Origin: Diplolepis rosae
Lineage: Eukaryota > Arthropoda > Insecta > Hymenoptera > Diplolepididae
Assembly: GCA_030998225.1 (NCBI GenBank)
Contig: JAPYXD010000715.1
Location: forward strand, 7,630,501 to 7,694,500
Direction of reading: 5' to 3'
DNA: 64,000 nucleotides
Part shown: piece after piece, positions 32,664-44,364 of the stretch
How positions within the stretch are numbered: position 1 is the stretch's first letter
Layout: the number at the start of each line of letters is the position of its first letter
The notes under the pieces: generated by a model
Databases searched by the model: none
The model's input: the letters and a program-made list of their open reading frames with translations, nothing else
What the model was told of the DNA's origin: nothing
Position numbers and translations under genes: made by a program

Positions 32664-33268
32664 TTACTTTTCAAAAAAAGTAACTTTTTTTTTCAAAGTT
32701 TTACCTTTTTTTAAATTTAGAGAAGTTAAAATACCATTCTCAGCTACTAATTTCTTAGCCATTCTAGTTTGGCGTTCAGAAGCACCAAATTCTTCAGTCA
32801 ATCTTCTGCGGCCCCAAGATTTCGAAGCAAGAGTTAAAAGTAACACTTTTTCTGAATCACTTGCAGATTTTTTAAATTTTTCTTTTATTTGTTCACGAAC
32901 CTCCATTCCGGCGTAATGATTTTCATCAGAACAATCAGTTTTAGATTTTTCAAACTTGGATGTCGAAGGATTGGCAAAGATATCGTCGTCTTCCATTAAA
33001 ATATCATTCTCGAGAATAGGAGGTGAATTGTCGTTGATCACTGAAGCATCTTCAATTGTTGGATCAGTATGAGAATACAGAGGATAGCAATGTAAGTTGA
33101 GAAATTTCTTTTCTGCAAATTTACACACAGTTTCGCATCGATGGGTATACTGGGATACTTTTTTTGAAGAGTTGCAGAAATTGTTCTTAAACTGCACGGA
33201 ACACGCTTGTGATTTTCCCTAGAAAAAGGATTGTTACAACGACGACCCAAGCTGGTTCTTCTTGGCAT
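32664..33268 (-). pseudogene. N-terminal part of a second repeat-encoded protein family
   Basis: The minus strand starts MPRRTSLGRRCNNPFSRENH, changes frame near 33115, and continues with an acidic stretch and then KVLLLTLASKSWGRRRLTEE, FGASERQTRMAKKLVAENGI and LTSLNLKKGKTL. I recall ASERQTRxAKxLVxExGIL with a following PKxGKTL in multi-copy insect proteins, often upstream of a C/H-rich region, presumed to derive from transposons. Here the C-terminal part is missing: the frame runs out into AAGTAACTT hairpins at 32690. One frameshift and the truncation make it inactive. Family name and role are not known to me. Confidence 0.5.
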
Positions 33269-33532
33269 GATTGAAAATTAAGCAGAAGAAAAAGCTAAGT
33301 TGAGGCACTGAATAACAATCCGAGTCCAACCACGGAAGGTGGGTAAGTGTTCGAAATATAGTATTCAAGTAATACTATGTCTATTTTGAATAATGAGAAC
33401 AGTAAATGAGAATAAATAATATACGGGAAAGTACAAACCTGCAGTATTATGGCGTCGAAATAAGCCGAAGCTAAATCGCATGAAAGCAATTTCTGATCGA
33501 AAAATAATTGGCAATCATAATAACTGACAATG

Positions 33533-33792
33533 AGATTTGTATACGCACCGAAGTCACATAAAATAGAATACGTGCCAATGCACACAATTCGAGAAATTAC
33601 GAGACTCGCGACAATGCTCGCAGGACTGATCGCGCCTCGGATTCGTCTCGGCTTTGCCTCAGCTACGTCTCGACTACGCATCGGCTACACCTCGACTACG
33701 CCTCGACTACGCCTTCGCTTCGATCTCCTGCGAGCATTGTCGCTCGTCGCGCAATAACCCTCATTGTGCGCCTAGGCACGTAATACACTATT
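33533..33792 (-). mobile_element. 'TTATGTGCC' element, copy 5, truncated
   Basis: Read on the minus strand the copy starts TAGTGTATTACGTGCCTAGG and contains the GCTCGCAGGA/TCCTGCGAGC hairpin with an 11-bp array of about eight units (33635-33722 on this strand). It stops after the AAAATAGAATACGTGCC-like segment, lacking the GAA-rich second half. Open frames through it are translations of the 11-bp period, not genes. Confidence 0.65.
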
Positions 33793-34167
33793 TCCTATTC
33801 AAATCTCCATACTTCTTATCAATTTTGTATATTTAAAAAATTTTCAGTTAGAGAGATATTTTATATTAAGAAGAGATAAACATGAAATTCAAGTTTAAAA
33901 TTTACATACTCAGTTTTATGTTAGAAATATTCTCATCTCACATTTTTGTAGCTTAAGCACAGACTTTTAATCCAAAAAATAAAATAGTCTACGGAAAGGA
34001 AAAATTTTCTGATAGAAGTGGATAAATTAAAAAGCTACAATATGTATTCATTGATATCTTCACATGAACATGTAAATATTTATCCTTTTTAAATTTTACA
34101 TACAAATTTTTGTTGTAAGTATTCAAATCTTGTTACAATTTGACTAGATCATATGAACGAGTTCAAT

Positions 34168-37100
34168 CTTTTAAATTAAATATTTTGTAATTTGTAATTT
34201 ATCTGTTCTTCTGAAATCGGAGGAAGATTTCAACAGTCAACTAAAAATTTTCCAATGAAATTTTAGGTCAATAAATGCTTAAAGTTTTATATCAAGATTT
34301 TAATTACAAAAGTTTGAAGCTTTGCAAATATACTACTTGATTCAGAAAGTAATTCAGCTCTGTAGAGCATTTTTATATTTGGAATTAAAAATTGGTGCTT
34401 AGACCACAGAAAAGTAAGATAAAAATTTTTTCATTATAAAACTAGGAATGTAGATTTAAAACTTATTATGTCATATGTTTATCTCTTCTTAATGGAAAAT
34501 ACTTAACACATAATTCTCTGTTTCGATATTTTTTAAATGTACGAATATTTAAGAAATCCATAAGTATTTCACCTTTTTATGAAACTTAAAAATTTCCAAA
34601 TAACGCTTTGATTGACAAAGGTAAAAATTTGTCAATAATTGATCTATTGTATTGTAAGTTTAAATATAGGACGACTTAAAATTTCACAATGACATTATTT
34701 TTCAAGTACTTAAACCTTTCTTCAATTTTGAGAATTCTTCCCGAGGTTTATTTCAGGTGAGTGACTATTTCTTTTATCAATTACAAAATTTGTAATTCTA
34801 AATTTGCCTCATCTTGTAACATTGTAAAAAGATTTTAAAACTTGAAAGCAAATTTTTCAATTTAATTTAAAGTCAATAAATATTCAATGTTTGAAATAGA
34901 AATATTAGGTGAAAGATTTTCAAGCTCTGGGAATCAACTGCTGTAATTACATCATTTTTCTTCTCTGTCAAGACTCTCAATTTTCAAATTAAAAGTCTCA
35001 ACAAAGGTTACAAAAATTTAAGATGAAAATACTGTCATTATAAAATTTAAAATATAGATTTCAAACTCAATCCTATTTGCCTGAACTAAACGTCTTGAAG
35101 ATCTTGTATAGAAATAAAGGGAGATTTGAATCCTTCAAAAATAAACTTTCAGTAATATGTTGAACTTAGTAAATGCCAAAGCTTAAATCATGATATCAGT
35201 TGACAAATTTTTACTTGCGTAAATTGACTATTTCAATTTAAAAATGTTTTGAAAAAATATTTTTTTTTAATAAATAAGGCACATTAAATTACGATTTAAA
35301 CTCCACATTCATAGATTCATGGCAGACAAATCAAAACAATGAAATGCTTTATACAAGGTCAAAATTTTCTTATTACTTCTACAAGATTTTCCAGGAGTTT
35401 TATTTAGGCAAGTACTTTTTAGATTCAAAATTTGAAAGAAGGTTCTATTATTTTCTGTGTTGTATTGACTTTTGATGTTTAAATTTTCATGAAATCAATT
35501 TAATTTAATCAACTTAAGTGAAAGAGAAAGAAGTAATTATAAATGAATCAAGAAAAAATTATGAACCAAGAATTTATTAAACTTACAGAATCTATATAAC
35601 TAGATCATGTGAAACTTTTAAATAAATTATATAAACTAGTGGATAATCATTAAAACAAATAGTGGTTAACACTGCGGAGCATGTACGAAAGCTTCGTGAC
35701 GAACAGATAAAACACGATCAAACACGACTGCAGTACGATGAATTTTTAAAATCACTAGTTTATAAGTATGTAGAATCCACTATTAAGTAAGTGGTTTTTG
35801 TGATTTAATAAAATATTGGTTTTTTATAATTATACTACGAGTAATGATATATATATTCTAATTTGTCCACATGTCCCAAATTTGATCGGAAGTTGAGTAA
35901 AATTACTTCGACTATTTTTCTCCGTGTACTAAAATTATTTCTATCTCAGGTTTTTGTGGCCTGAGCACAGATTTTGAATTCAAAATATAAAAATGCTCTA
36001 CAAAAAGAAAAAATGTTCTAATAGAAGTATAGATAAATTAAAAAGCTAAAAAATGTGTTCGTAGATATCTTCATGTGAACATATAAATATTTATTTATTC
36101 CAAATGTTACATAACATTTTTTTTTCGATGTGTTTAAATCTTGTTACGACTTGACAAGATGTTATGGATGATTTTCAAGCAAATGTTTTTCCAAATATGA
36201 AGAAAGCGATAGTGATTTTTTAAATGAAATATTTTGTATATAATATATATATATTTTAGGTTTCATAAATCAACCACTTGATTCAGAAAATACTTCAACT
36301 TTTTATATTTTTTTATATCTCTCTAAACCTGAATCAGTGAAATAGTCACTGATTATATCAGTGAAAATACATCAACTGATGAATCAGTGCCCTGCTTTGA
36401 TTTCACTGAGGAATCAGTGCATGCGCCACGTGAACATAATCTTTAAATTCGCGAAGTTCCTGCGAACGATTAAAGTATAACGATGGATCTTTAATCTTTA
36501 ATTACACATAATATAATTATATACAATGATAATTACAATATATGATAATAATAACGTAATTTACTTTTGGTGTTGTTTAACCTAAAATAAACGTGTTCAT
36601 CGATCATTAAAATATATTGCTGCTTTTATTATTCCCACCTGAAGATGTCACTGATTCAATAAGTAAGTTCAATCTATTTCACTGATTCCTCAGTCGAATT
36701 TCACTGATTCTCAGTGAAAGACTTATAGCTGCTGCCTTCAGTGAATAGTCACTGCATCAGTGGCCGTTCACTGGTTCAGGTTTAGAGAGATTATATTATA
36801 TTTTATTATATTTTTATATTTTGAATTAAAAATCTGTGCTTAGGCCAAAAAAACTTAAGATGGAAATAATTTTAGTATAAAATTGAATATATCGATTTTG
36901 AATCTAAAAAGTACTTGCCTAAATAAAACTCCTGGAAAATATTGTAGAAGTAATAAGAAAATGTTGACCTTGTATAAAGCATTTCATTGTTTTGATGTGT
37001 CTGCCATGAATCTATGAATGTGGAGTTTAAATCGTAATTTAATGTGCCTTATTTATTAAAAAAAATACTTTTTCACAAAATCTTTAAATTGAAATAGTCA

Positions 37101-37759
37101 ATTTACGCAAGTAAAAATTTGTGAGCTGATATCCTGATTTAAGCTTTGACATTTACTAAGTTCAACATATTACTGAAAGTTTATTCTTGAAGGATTCAAA
37201 TATCTCTTTATTTCTATACAAGATCTTCAAGACGTTTAGTTCAGGCAAATAGGATTGAGTTTGAAATCTATATTTTAAATTTTATAATGACAGTATTTTC
37301 ATCTTAAATTTTTGTAACCTCGTTACTTGGAAATTTTTAAGTTCCATAAAAAAGTGAAATACTTATGGATTTCTTAAATATTCGTACATTTAAAAAATAT
37401 CGAAACAGAGAATTATGTGTTAAGTATTTTCCATTAAGAAGAGATAAACATATGACATAATAAGTTTTAAATCTACATTCCTAGTTTTATAATGAAAAAA
37501 TTTTTATCTTACTTTTCTGTGGTCTAAGCACCAATTTTTAATTCCAAATATAAAAATGTTCTACGGAGCTGAATTACTTTCTGAATCAAGTAGTATATTT
37601 ACAAAGCTTCAAACTTTTGTAATTAAAATCTTGATATAAAAATTTAAGCATATATTGACCTAGAATTTCATTGGAAAATTTTTAGTTCACTGTTCGAATC
37701 TTCTTCCGATTTCAGAAGAACAGACAAATTAAAAATTACAAATTATTTAATTTAAAAGC
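34168..37759. repeat. Large imperfect inverted repeat (3.6 kb)
   Basis: The left arm 34168-35435 pairs with the right arm 36888-37759. For example, TGTTCTTCTGAAATCGGAGG near 34204 and its complement near 37720, and CTTGAAGATCTTGTATAGAA near 35095 and its complement near 37215. Left sequence 34600-35015 has no counterpart on the right, so about 410 bp were lost there or gained on the left. A further inverted pair (35930-35990 with 36810-36880) extends the palindrome inward past an unpaired segment 35436-35928. No coding capacity is seen. Confidence 0.75.
36319..36790. mobile_element. Inverted-repeat element with CTCTCTAAACCTGA termini
   Basis: CTCTCTAAACCTGAATCAGT at the left matches the complement of the right end (ACTGGTTCAGGTTTAGAGAG). 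Inside, TCAGTGAAA and TCACTGATTC phrases recur more than ten times, clustered near both ends. It sits near the centre of the large inverted repeat 34168-37759. The target duplication is unclear because the surroundings are TATA-rich. Confidence 0.7.
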
Positions 37760-38792
37760 TTTCCCTACTCGCTTCTCACGGACAGAAGGTGCTTCTGTAG
37801 TTGTGACTGCGTCGGTATCCGATCTATGCACACGGCAGTGCCTTCAATGACAGGTATATGATATTTTTTTAAACTTTTTTCGATAAAAAATAAAATTATT
37901 GTATTTATTCCTGCACCTTCTTATTCAAATTTTATCGCAGAATAATAAAAGTGTCATTTAAGTGTTAAACGATTCATGATTAAATGGCAAGCATTACTGA
38001 ACACAAATGTTAAAGAAATATCACATTGACAAACGTCATTTAAAAGTTACCCTCATTGAAAGATCTCATGCAGCTGAAGAAACTACAACTAAATACGGCT
38101 AAAAAAACCATACTTCTCCAAGAAAATTTTTTCATTAATTTCCTTAAATCGCACTTCTAACACGAAACCAACGGTAAAGAATTTAAACGCAATTACCTAT
38201 AATTTTTATTTTTTGCAACTAACGCTATTTAACGTCTCCTTCCAATTTTGTAAAATATTCGCTAAACATTTTTTTCATGTAAAAAACACCAATTTCACGA
38301 TTTGACCATATAAAAACAATACTTGGGTGTACCAAAGTATTGCAATCCCAAAAGATGATGACAAGCGCGAAAATATTGATTTTACCGATGAGACATAACT
38401 TAATGTTAAAATACGCAATATTCGATCAATTATGATTAATTAATTCATCCTGTAACAGTTATTTACCAATATAAGCTGTAGCTGCTTAAACCAGCTACAT
38501 ATTAATTCTCCTGATAGCCTCATAAATAGACGAAATTTTAAGGTTAGATCTTCTCTGATTGTGTAATAAAATCTACTTAAACCGAGTTACGCAAGGTGAT
38601 TATAATTATATTTATTACACTAACATAGCATTATAAAAATCTTACTTTTTCATAATATGAAGAACGAAAATTCCGTTCATCTGTCATTTCTAAGATTAAT
38701 GTACACACTGTTTAACATTGACATCGTACCTGCAGTTTCTTCAAGTTTCTTAGGTCACTCAATCACGGAAGTACGGAATTGTAACGGTGTCG
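37760..38792. other. No gene recognised
   Basis: A short GC-richer patch at 37765-37850 (GACGGACAGAAGGTGCTTCT-like) is followed by AT-rich DNA. TCATGATTAAATGGCAA near 37974 recurs near position 62 of the window. No coding or repeat boundaries could be set. Confidence 0.35.
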
Positions 38793-38800
38793 GGTGTAAC

Positions 38801-40697
38801 CAGCCCCCTGCATCTTAGCCAGAATGCACGTAATCCGCGAAACGAAAATGTCACAAGAATTGACCGTGGCCGCTAGGGGCGCTGATTGTTCATGAGGCCT
38901 GAATTCATTTTAATCCATGGGAAAAATGCATAAAAATTAAATTTTTGGGGATAAAAACTACTTGATCATATTTTTTTTTACAACACATTAAACTAGAAAG
39001 TTTTAAATATTATTTAAAGCAATTTTTACTGATATAAAGGGTAATATGCTTGAAATTTGGGCGAAAATTGTCTTTGTAATTCTGGCTGGAAATTGAAATC
39101 AAAGTTCTGTTATCTTCGTTTTAACATTAATATTTACATTGTGATTATTAAATAAAAATACAATATTTATTTATATTATCAATATTATTGATATTATATC
39201 AGTCTTACATATTATAATAGAAAAATTGGCTATTGAAATTCCATCAAATTGAATTATAATACGGGTATTAATTATAACATCTTGATTTTGTTAGAAAAAT
39301 GAGATTTTATTATAGGACACTTTGTATTTTATATTTTAAAACTTCTCAGTAATTGAAAAAATTACATTTTTATGAACAAAACTTTCACATAAGGAATGAA
39401 CGTACATTTGAAAAAGTAACAAATATAAAGAATTTATAAAATTCCTTTATAAGTATTTGAAAACACTAAGAACAAAGATGTTTGTAATAAATAATAATCA
39501 ACATAATATACTATATTTCATAATAATATAATGGATATTTAGATCTCATATGCACATGATTTATTATGTGTATTTTATTTATAATTAGGGATGGGCGTTC
39601 TCGATTCGATTCTACGGAGATCGATCTTTTTTACTCGATTAATCGGTTGGATTGATATTGTTTTTCGATCTTTACGAACGATTCTCCTTTCTTTTTTTCC
39701 TGTTTCCTATTTCTATAAACTGTTCCTATGAACTGTTTTTTAGTTTAAAAGTGAGATCAAGGGGTCGACCACGAGAATATCCTTAATGTGATATACAAAG
39801 TATATTAATATTATAAACTTTATAATAATACTTCATATTTATGCCAGAAATTTTATCATAAATAATACTTTAAGTGATATGCAAAGTTCAAAGTATATTA
39901 ATATTATAAACTTTATAGTAATACTTCATATTTATGCAAGAAATTTTATCACTAATAATACGCATTGCTTTAGAAATTGTGCAATTTAAAAAAATAAAAA
40001 ATGTTCCTGATTCGCAAATATAGTGTGTTTTTTAAGCCGAATTTCCTTTTTTATTGATATAAACACTTTTTTATTTTGATAATTTAAAGTCACAAAATAT
40101 GCAAGTAACATTTATATCTCCAATTGTTATAAAACATTTTTAAAAAAGGTTATTTTACAGAAATTTATCATTCTCAGAAAAAGGTATCGATTTTTGAAGA
40201 TCGATTCAAAAATCGATCTTTTTAACCGCTTAATCGATCAAATTGAATTAATAATATCAAAATCAATTCTTTTTTTTGAAGATCGCCCATCCCTATCTAT
40301 AATACCTTAAGTTCAGTCAGTCAGCTTTGTTGATTTTTTTATTCAAAGCGTTTTAAATTTAGTATAGATTAAATTTTAATAAGTTAAAGGCGCTCATGAT
40401 AAATAAACCCCAAAACAATGCACTTTTTCAGAGCATTACGTGTAGCCTGTTTTGCAACCTACAGCAACAAATTTCCGCATTTTCACTTAAATTTTTATAT
40501 CAGCGACTGTTAAAACCATTCCAATTTACCTAAAAAGTACACAAAACCATTTCAGACACCAATTTTTCACAAAAAACGTTAAATTTCAATGTTCTATAAT
40601 GCTAATCTGTATAAGGTCGGCCTCATGAACAGCCAGCGCCACGGTGGCCAACGGTCAACATCTGTGACACTTTCAACTCCAGAGATTCCGGGGGCTG
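38801..40697 (+). mobile_element. 1.9-kb element A with 8-bp target duplication
   Basis: The ends are CAGCCCCCTGC and GGGGGCTG, flanked by GGTGTAAC on both sides (38793-38800 and 40698-40705). Inverted similarity of roughly 100 bp reaches inward from both ends (GTCACA, TTGACCGT, GGCGCTG, TGTTCATGAGGCC). An 8-bp duplication fits hAT or P superfamilies. A second element (39586-40295) is nested inside. No transposase is present, so the element is non-autonomous. Confidence 0.8.
39586..40295. mobile_element. Nested element with TAGGGATGGGCG termini (in A)
   Basis: The inverted ends are TAGGGATGGGCG and CGCCCATCCCTA. The flanks TTTATAAT and TCTATAAT form an 8-bp target duplication with one mismatch, as for hAT elements. 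The interior has GATCGAT-rich subterminal repeats and two units of a 93-bp tandem repeat around 39785-39960. It is a non-autonomous element. Confidence 0.8.
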
Positions 40698-40705
40698 GGT
40701 GTAAC

Positions 40706-41673
40706 GGTTTTCAGTATTATGCAAGAGGGGCTCTAACAACATTTTTGACACGACTGAATCTGTTGGTAGAAGGGCGATCTGAATAACCAACCGGCAATAG
40801 CGCAAGGATTCAAACCTAATGAAGCAAGATAGGCCGTTTATTCAATATCTGCGAAGATTGATGTGCAAATAAGGATAACGTAGTTCCTTTACTTCTATTA
40901 CGACGTTATAACTAGTTGCTACAACGTAGAATTGTAAAAGTTGTTTAGAAATGTTAAAAATGCGAGACAATGCGTCATTGTTATGATAAGGGATGACTCA
41001 TATAGCTATTTATAGTAGCAGAACATGCCTTAGGCTCGAAAAGGACCGGATGTAATGCTATAAACATTCTTAGGAGTGTTAACCTTTGAACTTCCGATGC
41101 TTATATTGTCAATTATCAAAGGACTCATTCTGCGACTTAATTTAAATAGGCGGTCCTTCGTTTCCTTTTCACCCATTCGTCAAGTGAACATAAAATTGTG
41201 TTACGTTAGCATTATGATTGGCTGAAGGCTATAGAGAGATGGTAAAATCCAAACTAAAATGCTTATTATAAATATAGCTGCAAAGCTCAAAAATAGCAGA
41301 TTTTACATCTTGAAAAAGGCGTTTGGAGCTTAGAACTTGCGATACTACATCATTCGACTTAGAATTTTTTGCAACGACGGACTTATCATTTGTCGAGGTG
41401 GTCAGGCGAGCAATGCCTGACATTGTATAACAATTAATTGTAACAGTGACATGATATTTTGGAAGTTAATTGTACGCAAATAAAACGAAATACATACAAA
41501 CTTTAGAGTGAATAGTGTTTCTGATTTAATCTGAATTAAATCCCTCCTGGCGGGTACTCGTTTCAACGAGTCAACGGCAGCAACAGATTCCACAATCAAC
41601 AAATCAGAGCCCAGCAACGTAATCCAACGTAGGAATTTACGGCTAGATCGCTGGGGTGCAACAGAAGCGCTTA
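40706..41673. other. Spacer between paired insertions, no gene recognised
   Basis: This is part of the sequence into which elements A and B inserted. It contains minus-strand frames (41229-41423; 41402-41731) without recognisable motifs; the first reads plausibly (Ser/Lys/Asn-rich) but has no supporting splice or start evidence. Confidence 0.3.
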
Positions 41674-41843
41674 TAGTGCATTTATACCTCTGTCTGCCTG
41701 ACCGGTGCGGACAGAAAATACATAAGAGCAAAAAAGACAGACGTTTTCTTTTTGTCCGATTTTAAGGATTAACACCGTCTGTCTCCTTTACTCTTATATA
41801 TTTTTTGTCCGCACCGGTCAGGCAGACAGGTATAAATGCACCA
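41674..41843. mobile_element. 170-bp PIF/Harbinger-like MITE with TTA duplication
   Basis: TAGTGCATTTATACC and its inverted partner GGTATAAATGCACCA are flanked by TTA on both sides (41671-41673, 41844-41846). Arms continue through TCTGCCTGACCGGTGCGGAC, so almost the whole element folds into a hairpin. A 3-bp TTA duplication is typical of PIF/Harbinger elements. Confidence 0.75.
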
Positions 41844-41891
41844 TTAAGGTATTTTTATAGGCACCGTGCGAAGTCATGGTAGGGAGAGTTA

Positions 41892-42035
41892 GGGTGCAGT
41901 CCCATGTCAGCGTTTTTATGCGTCGTAAAGCAGAAAATAATGAGGGAGAAAGAGATACATAGATACACCATTCTCTTTCTGTCTCATGATTTTCTGCTTT
42001 ACGCCGCGTAAAAACGCCGTCATGGGACTGCACCC
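41892..42035. mobile_element. 144-bp PIF/Harbinger-like MITE with TTA duplication
   Basis: GGGTGCAGTCCCATG and CATGGGACTGCACCC are perfect inverted ends flanked by TTA (41889-41891 and 42036-42038). Inner arms include GCGTTTTTATGCG-type and TTTTCTGC pairs, giving one long hairpin. It lies only 48 bp from the previous element but has different ends. Confidence 0.8.
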
Positions 42036-42159
42036 TTAGATCGACGCCAGCGCACGCAGTGGATAATTCAGGCATTAAAGGAGGCTGTTTTATATTTCCG
42101 AGCAATCAAAATACATGTGCAAATATAAATTTTGTTTTAATTAAAAAAATATATATGAA

Positions 42160-42279
42160 ATGAGCCACCGAAGTTGTTGTGTTGTGAATTGTAAAAATAC
42201 AAGCAGGAAAAGTGAGTGTAAATTTTATAAATTTATAAATCTCGTACATATTCTGCTAGAACAAGATTTTTACCTTTAA
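42160..42279 (+). CDS. THAP-like zinc finger start, possible first exon
   Basis: The frame begins MSHRSCCVVNCKNTSRKSEC and then KFYKF, which resembles the start of a THAP domain (C-x(2-4)-C followed by N and an F-rich strand), the DNA-binding module of P-type transposases and host THAP proteins. An excellent donor (AAAA|GTGAGT at 42211-42217) lies right after CKNTSRK, so a first exon of 42160-42211 is plausible; otherwise the frame stops at 42279. The downstream C-x2-H half was not found. It sits in the spacer between two 1.9-kb insertions. It could be a host gene start or a transposon remnant; the match is short. Confidence 0.35.
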   Translation: MSHRSCCVVNCKNTSRKSECKFYKFINLVHILLEQDFYL

Positions 42280-42478
42280 TTTTCGTTTGTGGTTGAAATT
42301 CTATTGTATGTTTAATTGATTGAAAATCTGTTTTAATAATTATATCCATGATGAATTCCAATCTGAAAATAAACAATTAATATTTATTTACTCAACAAGT
42401 ACCTAAAACTGTCATCATGAAATTACAATTTAATTCTTTATTATTTTTCTAGTCTGTTTTGATCTGTCATTAACTTAA

Positions 42479-43132
42479 GGTAGTCGTCATGCCAAAAATC
42501 AGTCTCTGGAAAAAGAAGTTTTTCTATGATTTCAAGACTGAGAATTATATCATCAGCCGTGTCATATGTAAGGAAAGACACTCTTTAATGAAAAAATTTA
42601 AAAATTACGAAAAATAATATTTTAATAGTGTTTTTTATAATCTTACTATCGCTTCTTACCCATTTTTTGAAAATGATTGAAGTTTCTTAAATCATAGCTT
42701 ATTTTTTCGGGAGAAATATTCTCTACAACTTAACCGTTTCCAATTTTTGAAAATAAATCAATTATTATCAAATACAGCAATTTGTTTATAAAAATTTTGT
42801 TTTGGAAAATTGATTTTTAATTATTTCAGCCATTAAAGAATTTATTTTCAAAAATTGGAAACGGTCAAGTTGTAGAGAATATTTTCCCCGAAAAAATAAG
42901 CAATGATTTAAGAAACTTCAATCATTTTTAAAAAATTGGTAAGAAGCGATAGTAAGGAAAAATCCTATTACAAAAAAACATTATTAAAAAATTATTTTTC
43001 GTAATTTTTAAATTTTTTCATTAAAAAAAGTGTCTCTCCTTACATATGACACGGCTGATGATATAATTTCCAGTCTTGAAATCATAGAAAAACTTCTTTT
43101 TCCAGAGACTGATTTTTGGCACGACAACTACC
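42479..43132. mobile_element. 654-bp TTAA-flanked foldback element
   Basis: GGTAGTCGTCATGCCAAAAA and the complementary right end (TTTTTGGCACGACAACTACC) are flanked by TTAA at 42475-42478 and 43133-43136. The arms pair over almost the full length around a centre near 42810, including TCTCTGGAAAAAGAAGTTTT and AACTTAACCGTTTCCAATTT. It shares termini and core with 9934-11213. It has no coding capacity. Confidence 0.85.
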
Positions 43133-43560
43133 TTAACCTTATATTTACTGGTTTCTATCCGCCCCCGGAACATCTGGAGTTGAAAATGTCACAGATGTTG
43201 ACCGTTGGCCACCGTGGCGCTGGCTGTTCATGAGGCCGACCTTATACAGATTAGCATTATAGAACACTGAAATTTAACGTTTTTTGTGAAAAATTGGTGT
43301 CTGAAATGGTTTTGTGTGCTTTTCAGGTAAATTGGAATGGTTTTAACAGTCGCTGATATAAAAATTTAAGTGAAAATGCGGATATTTGTTGCTGTAGGTT
43401 GCAAAACAGGCTACACGTAATGCTCTGAAAAAGTGCATTGTTTTGGGGTTTATTTATCATGAGCGCCTTTAACTTATTAAAATTTAATCTATACTAAATT
43501 TGAAACGCTTTGAATAAAAAAATCAACAAAGCTGACTGACTGAACTTAATGTATTATAGA

Positions 43561-44364
43561 TAGGGATGGGCGATCTTCAAAAAAAAGAATTGATTCTGAA
43601 ATTATTGATTCAATTTGATCGATTAATCGGTTAAAGAGATCGATTTTTGAATCGATCTTCAAAAATCGATACCTTTTTCTGAAAATGATAAATTTTCTGT
43701 AAAATAACCTTTTTTTAAAATGTTTTATAACAATTGGAGATATAATTGTTACTTGCATATTTTGTGAATTTAAATTATCAAAATAAAAAAGTGTATATAT
43801 CAATAAAAAAGGAAATTCGGCTTAAAAAACACACTATATTTGCGAATCAGGAACGTTTTTTATTTTTTTAAATTGCACAATTTCTAAAGCAATGCGTATT
43901 ATTAGTGATAAAGTTTTTGACATAAATATGAAGTATTACTATAAAGTTTATAATATTAATATACTTTGAACTTTGCATATCACTTGAAGTATTATTTATG
44001 ATAAAATTTCTGGCATAAATATGAAGTATTACTATAAAGTTTATAATATTTATATACTTTGAACTTTGCATATCACTTAAAGTATTATTTATGATAAAAT
44101 TTCTGGCATAAATATGAAGTATTATTATAAAGTTTATAATATTAATATACTTTGTATATCACATCAAGGATATTCTCGTGGTCGACCCCTTGATCTCATT
44201 TTTAAACTAAAAAACAGTTCATAGGAACAGTTCATAGAAATAGGAAACAGGAAAAAAAGAAAGGAGAATCGTTCGTAAAGATCGAAAAAAAATATCAATC
44301 CAACCGATTAATCGAGTGAAAAAGATCGATCTCCGTAGAATCGAATCGAGAACGCCCATCCCTA
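43561..44364. mobile_element. Nested element with TAGGGATGGGCG termini (in B)
   Basis: This has the same ends as the nested element in A and perfect 8-bp duplications ATTATAGA at 43553-43560 and 44365-44372. It is about 94 bp longer than the nested copy in A because it has three instead of two 93-bp tandem units. Confidence 0.85.
43915..44160. repeat. 93-bp tandem repeat, three units
   Basis: CATAAATATGAAGTATTACT begins at 43921, 44014 and 44107, giving a 93-bp period. The nested copy in element A has two units. Confidence 0.85.

Noticed and set aside
33530..33836. Open frames giving arginine/leucine-rich repeated peptides
   Set aside because: They are translations of the 11-bp minisatellite in element copy 5 and occur in several frames; no start, splice or domain support.
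43868..44071. Minus-strand 67-codon frame with internal repetition
   Set aside because: It is a reading of the 93-bp tandem repeat (a multiple of three) in a nested element.
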